Source of the DNA: Streptomyces sp. Je 1-79
GTDB lineage: Bacteria; Actinomycetota; Actinomycetes; Streptomycetales; Streptomycetaceae
NCBI RefSeq assembly: GCF_025195125.1
Contig: NZ_JAMGSL010000018.1
Location: forward strand, 62,001-126,000
Direction of reading: 5' to 3'
DNA length: 64,000 bases
Notes under the pieces: generated by a model
What the model was told of the DNA's origin: nothing
Databases searched by the model: none
The model's input: the letters and a program-made list of their open reading frames with translations, nothing else
Translations under genes and position numbers: made by a program
Part shown: one piece after another, positions 9,301 through 15,788 of the stretch
Layout: each line of letters opens with the position of its first letter
Position numbering within the stretch: position 1 is the first letter of the stretch

Positions 9301-10239
9301 CGAATCGAACTGGTGTCCGGTACGCCGGAGCGATGGGGCCTGCGGCTCGCCCTCTCCGACGTCCACGGCATCAGCGAGGCGGAGGGCGCGCGGATCGAGA
9401 CCGGACAGCCGTACGCCTCCCTGCTCGACTTCTGGGAGCGCGCCCGCCCCCGCAAACCGGTGGCCGAGCGGCTCGCCCAGGTCGGCGCGTTGGACGCCTT
9501 CGGCGCCAACCGCCGTGATCTCCTCCTGCATCTGACCGAGCTCCACCGCACCCAGCGCGGAGCCGCCTCCTACGGCGGTCAACTCCCGCTCGCGCAGGGC
9601 CGGAAGACCGCCCCCATCGGCCTTCCCGACCTCGACGAGTCGGAGCGTCTCAGCGCCGAGCTCGGGGTCCTCGGGATGGACGCCTCGCGCCACCTGATGG
9701 CCGACCACCATGCCTTCCTGCGCGAACTCGGCGTGGTCTCCGCCCAGCGGCTGCGCGAGGCCCGGCACGGAGAGACGGTCCTGGTCGCGGGCGCCAAGGC
9801 GGCCACCCAGACCCCGCCGATCCGCTCCGGCAAGCGGGTCATCTTCTCCACGCTCGACGACGGCACCGGCCTGGTCGACCTCGCCTTCTTCGACGACTCC
9901 CACGAGGCCTGCGCGCACACCGTCTTCCACTCCTGGCTGCTGCTCGTCCGGGGTGTGGTGCAGCGGCGCGGCCCGCGCAGTCTCAGCGTGGTCGGGGCCG
10001 CGGCCTGGAACCTCGCCGAACTGGTGGAGGTGCGCGCCTCCGGCGGTCTGGAAGCGGTGGCGGAGCGGCTCGCCGAACAGCCCGAACAGCCCGAACGCAC
10101 GGGCGGAACCGACAACGGCCGCCGGATCACGATGGAGACCGGATACGAGATGAACCCCTGGGCGGATCTGAAGCCGGCCGGCGAAGGGGCCGCGGGCGGA
10201 AGGAAGCTGTGGCACCAGAGCCCGGGGAGCGCGGGATGA
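6370..10239 (+). CDS. dnaE2: Error-prone DNA polymerase III alpha subunit DnaE2
   Basis: This is the damage-inducible C-family polymerase used for translesion synthesis and induced mutagenesis. The 1289-residue product has a PHP domain at the N-terminus (HLHTASGFSLRYG, then LTDRDTVAG) and the polymerase palm with PDIDIDVESARRLEVYRA and the KLDVLG motif. The fingers follow, and a C-terminal OB-like domain comes after KRVIFSTLDDGTGLVDLAFF. ATG at 6370 was preferred over an in-frame ATG at 6355 because GGGAGG lies 5 bases before it. Residues about 77-232 are an unusual Gly/Ala/Ser/Arg-rich insertion inside the PHP region, so the protein is longer than the roughly 1150-1190 residues I remember for the family. 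The stop overlaps the start of the ImuB-like gene by 4 bases, and a LexA box lies upstream. Confidence 0.96.
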   Translation: MPGFTHLHTASGFSLRYGASHPERLAERAAERGMDALALTDRDTVAGVIRFAKACEAAGVRPLFGVNLAVAPPASAEAGAGGGAGVRVYAVNGFGRGVTERAAGAGGAGAAGAAGGGADAGEASGAGRGADGASGGGCGVGTGAAPPAAGPAGSGAVHSRTGAGGTDSLRTGAVPSAGFGAGRSRTGAELPAVSGGAAAGRSRAGGSRLVVPSGGAGGGWPGRGEGAARRVPVRGGAFVDESAARVVLLARSRTGWAAICRMVSAAHAQAAGGPLLPWDDNHGDDLVVLLGPASDVGQALAAGRPDRAARLLAPWRERYGDALRLEAVHHGRPGTGPGSLRLAARTVGFAAEHGVRPVLGNAVRYADPGQGPVADVLDSARRLVPVDPRKGLDSGEAWLKGGGDMLAGAERIVEAAGFRRDAAHRLIDQTQAVAADCLVDPQDDLGMGSAHFPEPYLVGAERRTAQRVLASRAAAGMVLRGYERRRDYWDRMHRELDIIAHHHFATYFLTVSQVVDDVKRMGVRVAARGSGAGSLVNHLLGIAHADPVEHGLLMERFLSKNRTALPDIDIDVESARRLEVYRAIIGRFGTERVATVAMPETYRVRHAVRDVGAALSMDPAEIDRIAKAFPHIRARDARAALDELPELRELAREKERFGRLWELVEALDGLPRGIAMHPCGVLLSDASLLTRTPVVPTSGEGFPMSQFDKEDVEDLGLLKLDVLGVRMQSAMAHAVAEVERATGARPDIDALPPADPATYRLIQSTETLGCFQIESPGQRDLVGRLQPSTFHDLVVDISLFRPGPVAADMVRPFIEARHGRAPVRYPHPDLEGPLKETYGVVVFHEQIIEIVRIMTGCGRGEADQARRGLSHPESQGRIKVWFAQRAEERGYGPEVVARTWEIVEAFGSYGFCKAHAVAFAVPTYQSAWLKAHHPAAFYAGLLTHDPGMYPKRLLLADARRRGVPVLPLDVNRSAVAHRIELVSGTPERWGLRLALSDVHGISEAEGARIETGQPYASLLDFWERARPRKPVAERLAQVGALDAFGANRRDLLLHLTELHRTQRGAASYGGQLPLAQGRKTAPIGLPDLDESERLSAELGVLGMDASRHLMADHHAFLRELGVVSAQRLREARHGETVLVAGAKAATQTPPIRSGKRVIFSTLDDGTGLVDLAFFDDSHEACAHTVFHSWLLLVRGVVQRRGPRSLSVVGAAAWNLAELVEVRASGGLEAVAERLAEQPEQPERTGGTDNGRRITMETGYEMNPWADLKPAGEGAAGGRKLWHQSPGSAG

Positions 10240-11195
10240 TCCTCTGCGTACGGTTCCGGCTCGAAGCCCTCGGGGAGGCGATGCTTCCCCGACTGGTCGC
10301 GCTGGTCGGTGAGTTCACCCCGGTCGTCGAGGCCTGCCCGCCCGACACCCTGCTCGCCGACGTCCGCGGCGCGCTGCGCTACTTCGGCTGGACCCCGACG
10401 GAACTCGCCTCGGTGATCCGGGTCAGGGCGATCGCCCTGTACGGCGTCGACTGCGTCATCGGGGTCGGGCCGAACCCGATGCTGGCCCGGATGGCGGCCC
10501 GCGCGGCCCGCCCCGGCCTCACCCTGGCCGTCGAGGACCCGGCCGCCTTCCTGCGGGACCGCCCGGTCGCCGCGCTCGACGGGGTCGGCCGCACCACCGC
10601 CCGTACCCTCTGCTCGTACGGACTCGACTCCATCGGGCGGGTCGCGGACGCGCCGCTCGCCGTGCTCCAGCGGCTCGTCGGCGCGAAGGCCGGACGCGAA
10701 CTCGCGGAGCGCGCCCGGGGGATCGACCGGACCGCGGTCGTACCGAACGCGGCCTCCCGGTCGCTCGCGGCCGAACGCTCCTTCCCCCGCGACGAGCTGG
10801 ACCCGTCGGTCCAGCGCAGGGCGCTGCTCTCGCTCACCGAGGAGCTGGGCGTGCGGATGCGGTCGGAGCGGCAGGTCTGCCGCTCCCTGACGGTGACCGT
10901 GCGGTACGCGGACCGGTCCACCACCACCCGTACGCGCACGCTGCCCGAGCCGACCGCGCACTCGACGGCGCTGGCCGCCCTCGCGTACACGATCCACGGC
11001 TCCTTCGGGCTCCAGCGGGCCCGGGTGCGGGGGATCGCGCTGCGCGCGGAGGGGCTCGGGCCGGCGGAGGGGGCCGCGCACCAGCTGACCTTCGACCCGG
11101 CGGACGAGAAGGCCCGGCGGCTCGAGGCGGTGGCGGACCGGGCGCGGGCGAAGTTCGGGCCCCGGGCGATCGTGCCGGGCTCCCTGGCGGCCTGA
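10236..11195 (+). CDS. Catalytically degenerate Y-family polymerase, ImuB-like
   Basis: The 319-residue product resembles DinB/UmuC proteins in its palm, helix-hairpin-helix thumb (AALDGVGRTTARTLCSYGL) and little-finger region. The first motif, normally with a metal-binding Asp near the N-terminus, reads ILCVRFRLE, and the usual Ser-x-Asp-Glu motif reads LLADVRGALRYF. The catalytic carboxylates therefore seem missing, as in mycobacterial ImuB, which is a non-catalytic adaptor for DnaE2. A QLTF peptide near residue 283 could be a weak beta-clamp binding motif. ATG at 10236 overlaps the dnaE2 stop (ATGA) and follows GGGGAG, so the two proteins are translationally coupled. No ImuA-prime/RecA-like gene is adjacent. 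Confidence 0.85.
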   Translation: MILCVRFRLEALGEAMLPRLVALVGEFTPVVEACPPDTLLADVRGALRYFGWTPTELASVIRVRAIALYGVDCVIGVGPNPMLARMAARAARPGLTLAVEDPAAFLRDRPVAALDGVGRTTARTLCSYGLDSIGRVADAPLAVLQRLVGAKAGRELAERARGIDRTAVVPNAASRSLAAERSFPRDELDPSVQRRALLSLTEELGVRMRSERQVCRSLTVTVRYADRSTTTRTRTLPEPTAHSTALAALAYTIHGSFGLQRARVRGIALRAEGLGPAEGAAHQLTFDPADEKARRLEAVADRARAKFGPRAIVPGSLAA

Positions 11196-11245
11196 CGTCG
11201 GCGGCTGACGTCGGGCGTTACTCCTTACTGACGACCTTGCTGACG
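11193..11245. promoter_or_regulatory. TGACG direct repeats upstream of the lipase gene
   Basis: TGACG occurs at 11193, 11206, 11229 and 11241, giving two pairs with 13- and 12-base spacing. The pairs have extended similarity (CTGACGTCGG twice, CTGACGA twice). Regular same-strand repeats about 160-210 bases before a secreted lipase start look like activator binding sites, but this is an inference from spacing alone. Confidence 0.35.
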
Positions 11246-11404
11246 AGAAGTCACTTTTTACCGACGCGTAACTTCCCAGTCGAGGCTACCCGTGCGTAGC
11301 TTGGCTAGAAGCAGAGCATCCCCACTTGTGGTCCGGGCCGCAGGGCGTACTGCCGTTCTTCACCGTCGTCCTTGATTTCCCTTGAGCCGCAAGGAGATCG
11401 CACG

Positions 11405-12265
11405 ATGCTGCCCTGGAAACACGCGCTCAGAACGCTCTCGGTCCTGCTGCTGACCGCCGCCGCGACCCTCGCCCCCACCGCCTCGGCCCAGGCCGCCGCC
11501 GCCCCCAGCCGTGGCTGGAACGACTTCTCGTGCAAGCCCTCGTCCGCCCACCCGCGCCCGGTCGTGCTGGTCCACGGCACCTTCGGGAACTCCGTCGACA
11601 ACTGGCTCGCCCTCGCGCCGTACCTCGTCAACCGTGGCTACTGCGTCTACTCGCTCGACTACGGCCAGCTGCCGAACGTGCCCTTCTTCCACGGGCTCGG
11701 CCCCATCGACAAGTCCGCCGGACAGCTCGACGCCTACGTCGACAAGGTCCTCGCGGCCACCGGCGCCCCCGAGGCCGACCTCGTCGGCCACTCGCAGGGC
11801 GGCATGATGCCGCGGTACTACCTGAAGTTCCTCGGCGGGGCCGAGAAGGTCAACGCGCTCGTCGGGATCGCCCCAGACAACCACGGCACGACCCTCCTCG
11901 GCCTCACCAAGCTCCTGCCGCACTTCCCCGGCGTCGAGGACTTCGTCACCGAGAACACCCCGGGCCTCGCCGACCAGATCGCCGGCTCCCCGTTCATCAC
12001 CCGGCTCAACGCGGGTGGCGACACGGTCCCGGGCGTCACCTACACCGTCATCACGACCAAGTACGACGAGGTCGTCACCCCGTACCGCTCGGGATTCCTC
12101 GACGGTCCGAACGTCACCAACGTCGTCATCCAGGACAGGTGCGCGCTCGACCTCTCGGAGCACGTGGCGATCGGGACGGTGGACCGGGTCACGTTCCACG
12201 AGGTCACCAACGCCCTCGACCCGGCCCACGCGTCCCCGACCACCTGCCTGTCCGTGATCGGCTAG
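11405..12265 (+). CDS. Secreted triacylglycerol lipase/esterase (Lipase_2 family)
   Basis: The 286-residue precursor has a Sec signal peptide ending near Ala32 (an Ala-rich stretch ending Ala-Gln-Ala-Ala-Ala). The mature alpha/beta-hydrolase has the oxyanion-loop motif VLVHGTFG, the nucleophile Ser130 in GHSQGG, a likely Asp in TKYDEVVTPY and a likely His in LSEHVAIG. Cysteines at about 43 and 80 and two near the C-terminus could form disulfides, as expected outside the cell. It hydrolyses acyl glycerols or short-chain esters. ATG at 11405 is preceded by AAGGAG. Its stop codon shares the bases CTAG with the stop of the convergent oxygenase gene. Confidence 0.92.
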   Translation: MLPWKHALRTLSVLLLTAAATLAPTASAQAAAAPSRGWNDFSCKPSSAHPRPVVLVHGTFGNSVDNWLALAPYLVNRGYCVYSLDYGQLPNVPFFHGLGPIDKSAGQLDAYVDKVLAATGAPEADLVGHSQGGMMPRYYLKFLGGAEKVNALVGIAPDNHGTTLLGLTKLLPHFPGVEDFVTENTPGLADQIAGSPFITRLNAGGDTVPGVTYTVITTKYDEVVTPYRSGFLDGPNVTNVVIQDRCALDLSEHVAIGTVDRVTFHEVTNALDPAHASPTTCLSVIG

Positions 12266-13269
12266 CGGCGGGCGGCGCGGCGGCGCGTCGCACCGAAGAG
12301 CACGGCCGCGCCGACCGCCAGGACGGCGGCGCCACCCATCGCCAGGTACGGCGTGGTGGCGTCGCCCCCGGTCTCGGCGAGCAGCTCGCCCGAGCCCGCG
12401 GCGGCGGGCTCGTTGGGCGCGGCCGACTCGGAGGTCGCGGACTCCGTGGCTTCGGCCGGCGCGGGCGTCTCCGGCGCGGCCGGCGCGGAGGTCGCGGGCG
12501 CGGCGGCCGTCTCCTTCGCCCCGGTGCCGGCGTGGTCGTCCCCGTGGCCGCCGTGCTCGACGGAGGACTTGTCCTCCCCGTCCTCGAACTCCTCGTCGGT
12601 CGGCGCGGTCGCCGTCGGGGCGGGGGCGCCGCCGTTGTCCTTCCCGAACACGACGTCGGAGCAGGTGTAGAACGCCTCGGGGGAGTCGGAGCGCTGCCAG
12701 ATCGAGTAGATCAGGTGGCGGCCGGACTTGTTCGGCACGGTGCCGTCGAAGACGTAGTCGCCGCTCTCCATCCGCGGGTCGGTCACCGTCGCGAACGGCT
12801 TCTCCTCCAGGTCCGACCACTTCAGCGGCTTCGAGGGGTCGTAGCCGTCCTTCGTGACGTACAGCTCGAAGGAACCCCGGTGCGGGGCGGTCCCCTTGTA
12901 GCGGAAGGTGTGCTTGCCGGAGGCGAGCGTGCTCGAGGGCCAGTCGGCGCGGGCCAGGTCGAGACCGCGGTACTTGTCGTTGCCGGCGCTGCACAGCTTG
13001 CCGTCCGGGATCAGGTCGCGGTGCTTCCCGGCGGCGTTGGCGATGTTCACCGCGTTCCAGTCGTAGAACGCCTGCGCCCCGCTCGCCGCCACGGCCGCCT
13101 TGCACGCGGCCGACTTCGGGCTCTCGGGCCCCTCCGCGTAACAGGCGGACACCCGGCTCACCGGATCGGTCATCGACCCGTGCGCCACGGCGGGCGAGAC
13201 GGCGAGCCCCGACAGGGCCAGCACGGCGGTGGCGGTGACGACCGAGGCGGCGGTACGGCGAGAGGTCAT
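12262..13269 (-). CDS. AA10 lytic polysaccharide monooxygenase with LAETG cell-wall anchor
   Basis: This secreted copper enzyme oxidatively cleaves chitin or cellulose chains. The signal peptide ends Ala-Val-Ala, so the mature protein starts at His30 (HGSMTDPVSR), the N-terminal half of the histidine brace; the second brace His is His130 in TAPHRGSFELYV. The catalytic domain runs to about residue 230. A Pro/Ala/Thr/Glu-rich spacer follows, and then a sorting signal: LAETG, a hydrophobic helix and a basic tail (RRRAARR). LAxTG motifs are recognised by class E sortases in Streptomyces. No sortase gene is adjacent. The enzyme is thus probably displayed on the cell wall rather than fully released. 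The gene converges on the lipase gene with a 4-base overlap of stops. Confidence 0.95.
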   Translation of the reverse strand: MTSRRTAASVVTATAVLALSGLAVSPAVAHGSMTDPVSRVSACYAEGPESPKSAACKAAVAASGAQAFYDWNAVNIANAAGKHRDLIPDGKLCSAGNDKYRGLDLARADWPSSTLASGKHTFRYKGTAPHRGSFELYVTKDGYDPSKPLKWSDLEEKPFATVTDPRMESGDYVFDGTVPNKSGRHLIYSIWQRSDSPEAFYTCSDVVFGKDNGGAPAPTATAPTDEEFEDGEDKSSVEHGGHGDDHAGTGAKETAAAPATSAPAAPETPAPAEATESATSESAAPNEPAAAGSGELLAETGGDATTPYLAMGGAAVLAVGAAVLFGATRRRAARR

Positions 13270-13413
13270 GGGGGGACAGCTCCTTCACGAGTGTGGTGCG
13301 TGGGGGTCGCTCAGCAAGCTAGCCCGCGAAAACCCCGAGAAGTGCCGTGGAGAACGGGAGACGGCGATCCTTAGGACCGCTTTAAGGTGCAGGTAAGAGG
13401 GGGCTCAGAAAGG

Positions 13414-13433
13414 CCTCGCCGGACCCGGCGGGG
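13414..13433. terminator. Weak hairpin downstream of the response regulator gene
   Basis: CCTCGCCG (13414-13421) and CGGCGGGG (13426-13433) can pair with one G-U wobble around a 4-base loop. It lies about 45 bases beyond the stop of the leftward response regulator gene. It is only modestly convincing because G/C stretches pair easily in this genome. Confidence 0.35.
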
Positions 13434-13478
13434 AAGGGCGCCCCAGGGCGGGGCGAACGAGCGTGTCGGTCGTCGGGG

Positions 13479-14147
13479 TCAGCCCAGTCTGCGGTAGCGA
13501 CGTTCCGGGCGGCCCGTGCCGCCGTACTTCAGGGTGATCTCCGCGCGGCCCGTCTCCGCGAAGTACTCCAGGTAGCGGCGTGCGCTGACCCGGGACAGCG
13601 AGCCCGCCTCCGCGCACTCCGTCGCCGAGAGGCCCTCCGGGTGCGCCCGCAGGATGCCGTCCACCAGCTCCGCCGTGTGGGCGGCCAGGCCCTTCGGGAG
13701 TTCGCGCGAGCCCGGCGGGCGGGTGCCGAAGATCTGGTCCACGTCCTCCTGCCGCGCCTCGTCGAGCTCGTCCAGGCGCGTCCGCAGCGAAGCCGCGTGC
13801 CGCAGCTGCTCCTGCAGCGCGGACTGGTTGAACGGCTTGATCAGATAGTGCAGCGCCCCCGCGCGCAGCGCCGAGCGGATCATGCCCGCGTCCCGCGCCG
13901 CCGTGATGAACAGGGCGTCCACCGCGAGACCGGAACCGCGCAGCTCGCGCAGCACGCTGATCCCGTCCATGTCGGGCAGGTAGATGTCCAGCAGGACGAG
14001 ATCCGGGCGCAGCCGGTCGGCGAGGCGCAGCGCCTCACCGCCGCTGTGCGCGACCCCGACGACGGAGAAACCGTCCACAGCCGACACATAACGGCTGTGC
14101 AGCTTCGCGACCATGAAGTCGTCGTCCACCACCAGCACCTTCGTCAC
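13479..14147 (-). CDS. CitB/DcuR-family response regulator (likely tct regulator)
   Basis: The 222-residue product has an N-terminal receiver domain with the acidic pocket VVDDD, the phosphoacceptor Asp54 in LVLLDIYLPDMDG and the Lys switch residue in LIKPF. An output domain follows with a winged-helix motif (ATECAEAGSLSRVSARRYL) of the CitT/DcuR kind. Such regulators normally receive phosphate from a CitA/DcuS-type sensor kinase that detects citrate or C4-dicarboxylates. It is divergent from tctCBA with about 120 bases between, so it probably controls that transporter. No histidine kinase gene is adjacent in the window, which is unusual for this family. Confidence 0.92.
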   Translation of the reverse strand: MTKVLVVDDDFMVAKLHSRYVSAVDGFSVVGVAHSGGEALRLADRLRPDLVLLDIYLPDMDGISVLRELRGSGLAVDALFITAARDAGMIRSALRAGALHYLIKPFNQSALQEQLRHAASLRTRLDELDEARQEDVDQIFGTRPPGSRELPKGLAAHTAELVDGILRAHPEGLSATECAEAGSLSRVSARRYLEYFAETGRAEITLKYGGTGRPERRYRRLG

Positions 14148-14268
14148 GCCGACACGCTAGGTCGCGACCACAAGGACCACAACGTCCGTTGATTGCGGAA
14201 GAGAGACAGGTTCTTAACGCGCGGGCAACATGTGGGCCACTTCACACATCTATCGAGAGGCGGCACAC

Positions 14269-15252
14269 GTGCGTCTGCGCACCCCCCTCGCCCTGCTCGG
14301 GGCCGCGCTGCTGGTGTTGGTGGGGCCGCCCCTGCTCGCCACCGGCAGCGGCTCCGACACCGGTACCCAGATCCCGGGCCTGCGGTTCATGGTCCCCAAC
14401 ACGCCCGGCGGCGGCTACGACATCACCGCACGCACGGCGGCCAAGAACGCCGAGGACGCCGGTCTCACCACCGGCATCGAGGTCTTCAACCTGCCCGGCG
14501 CCGGCGGCACCGTCGGCCTCACCCGGCTCGTCGGCGAGCACGGCAACGGCAAGGTCGCGATGTCCATGGGCCTCGGCGTCGTCGGCGCGGTCCACACCAA
14601 CAAGACCCCCAGGACCCTCGCCGACACCACCCCGATCGCCCGGCTCACCATGGAGCAGGACATCGTCGTGGTCGGCAAGAACTCCCCGTACAAGACCATC
14701 CAGGACCTGATCGCGGCCTGGAAGAAGGACCCCGGCAAGCTGCCCGTCGGCGGCGGCTCCTCGCCCGGCGGGCCCGACCACCTCGCCCCGATGCTGATGG
14801 CCCGGGCCGCCGGCATCGCGCCGAAGAGCGTCAACTACATCCCCTTCGACGGCGGCGGCGAGCTCCTCGCCTCCATCCTGGGCGACAAGGTCGCGTTCGG
14901 CGTCTCCGGCGTCGGCGAGTACCTCGACCAGATCGAGTCGGGGGAGCTGCGCCTCCTCGCCGTCACCGGCGCCGAACGCGTCCCCGGCCTGGACGCCCCC
15001 ACCCTGCGCGAGGCCGGACTCGACACCGAGTTCATCAACTGGCGCGGGATCGTCGCCCCGCCCGGCCTCTCCGACGCCGAGCGCGACAAGCTCGTCGGCC
15101 TGGTGACGGAGCTCCACGACTCCCCGCAGTGGCGCGAGTCGCTGAAGAAGAACGGCTGGAACGACGCCTTCCTGCCCGGCGAGCAGTTCGGCGCCTTCCT
15201 CGCCGAACAGGACAGGCAGGTCGCCTCGGTACTGAAGGAGCTGGGACTGTGA
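14269..15252 (+). CDS. tctC: Tripartite tricarboxylate transporter substrate-binding protein TctC
   Basis: The 327-residue precursor has an N-terminal hydrophobic signal (LALLGAALLVLVGPPLLATG) and a Bug/TctC-type binding domain. The ligand loop LRFMVPNTPGGGYDITAR near residue 45 and the second loop KLPVGGGSSPGGPDH are the places where this family holds carboxylates. It binds a tricarboxylate (citrate or a relative) outside the membrane and delivers it to TctA/TctB. GTG at 14269 was chosen over ATG at 14230 because it has a purine-rich GAGAGGCGG upstream and begins the signal peptide directly. Its stop overlaps the tctB start (GTGA). Confidence 0.92.
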   Translation: MRLRTPLALLGAALLVLVGPPLLATGSGSDTGTQIPGLRFMVPNTPGGGYDITARTAAKNAEDAGLTTGIEVFNLPGAGGTVGLTRLVGEHGNGKVAMSMGLGVVGAVHTNKTPRTLADTTPIARLTMEQDIVVVGKNSPYKTIQDLIAAWKKDPGKLPVGGGSSPGGPDHLAPMLMARAAGIAPKSVNYIPFDGGGELLASILGDKVAFGVSGVGEYLDQIESGELRLLAVTGAERVPGLDAPTLREAGLDTEFINWRGIVAPPGLSDAERDKLVGLVTELHDSPQWRESLKKNGWNDAFLPGEQFGAFLAEQDRQVASVLKELGL

Positions 15253-15785
15253 CGACCACCGAGACCACCTCGCCCCCCACGACACCGGCGAAGAAGTCCT
15301 GGCTGCGCGAGCACTCCGAACTCGGCGTCGGCGCCCTCCTCTTCGTCATCGGCGTCCTCGTCCTCACCGACGCGCTCACCATGACCGTCGACATCGCCCA
15401 GCGCGGCCCCGTCGGCCCGAAGACCGTCCCCGTCGTCGTCGGCACCGGCCTTCTCGTCGTCGCGGTCCTCCTCGCGGTCGACGTCCTGCGCGGCGGCCGC
15501 GGCGAGGCCGAGGGCGGCGAGGACGTCGACCTCTCCGAGCCGAGCGACTGGCGTACGGTCCTGCTCCTCGCCGGGGTCTTCCTCGCCTTCGCCGTCCTCA
15601 TCGACCCGGTCGGCTTCCCCGTCTCCGGAGCCCTGCTCTTCTGGGGAGCGGCCTACGCGCTCGGCAGCCGCCACCTCACCCGCGACCCGCTGATCGCCGC
15701 CGCGCTCTCCCTCCTCACCTACGTCGTCTTCGACCACCTGCTCGGAGTTCCGCTGCCCGGCGGCCCGCTGATGGGAGTGCTCTGA
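15249..15785 (+). CDS. tctB: Tripartite tricarboxylate transporter small membrane subunit TctB
   Basis: The product has 178 residues and four predicted transmembrane helices: about 26-46, 62-78, 103-120 and 128-160 (the last region probably a pair). A short Thr/Pro-rich N-terminus precedes them, and a Glu/Asp-rich cytoplasmic loop lies around residues 80-95. This is the usual TctB layout. It forms the membrane complex with TctA. GTG at 15249 overlaps the tctC stop by 4 bases, indicating translational coupling, and tctA begins 3 bases after its stop. Confidence 0.9.
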   Translation: MTTTETTSPPTTPAKKSWLREHSELGVGALLFVIGVLVLTDALTMTVDIAQRGPVGPKTVPVVVGTGLLVVAVLLAVDVLRGGRGEAEGGEDVDLSEPSDWRTVLLLAGVFLAFAVLIDPVGFPVSGALLFWGAAYALGSRHLTRDPLIAAALSLLTYVVFDHLLGVPLPGGPLMGVL

Positions 15786-15788
15786 CCC

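Noticed and set aside
6313..10215. A 1300-codon open frame on the minus strand opposite dnaE2
   Set aside because: It lies antisense to a gene with intact polymerase motifs, has no ribosome binding site and reads as Gly/Asp/Arg/Val-rich text, the usual shadow of high-GC third codon positions.
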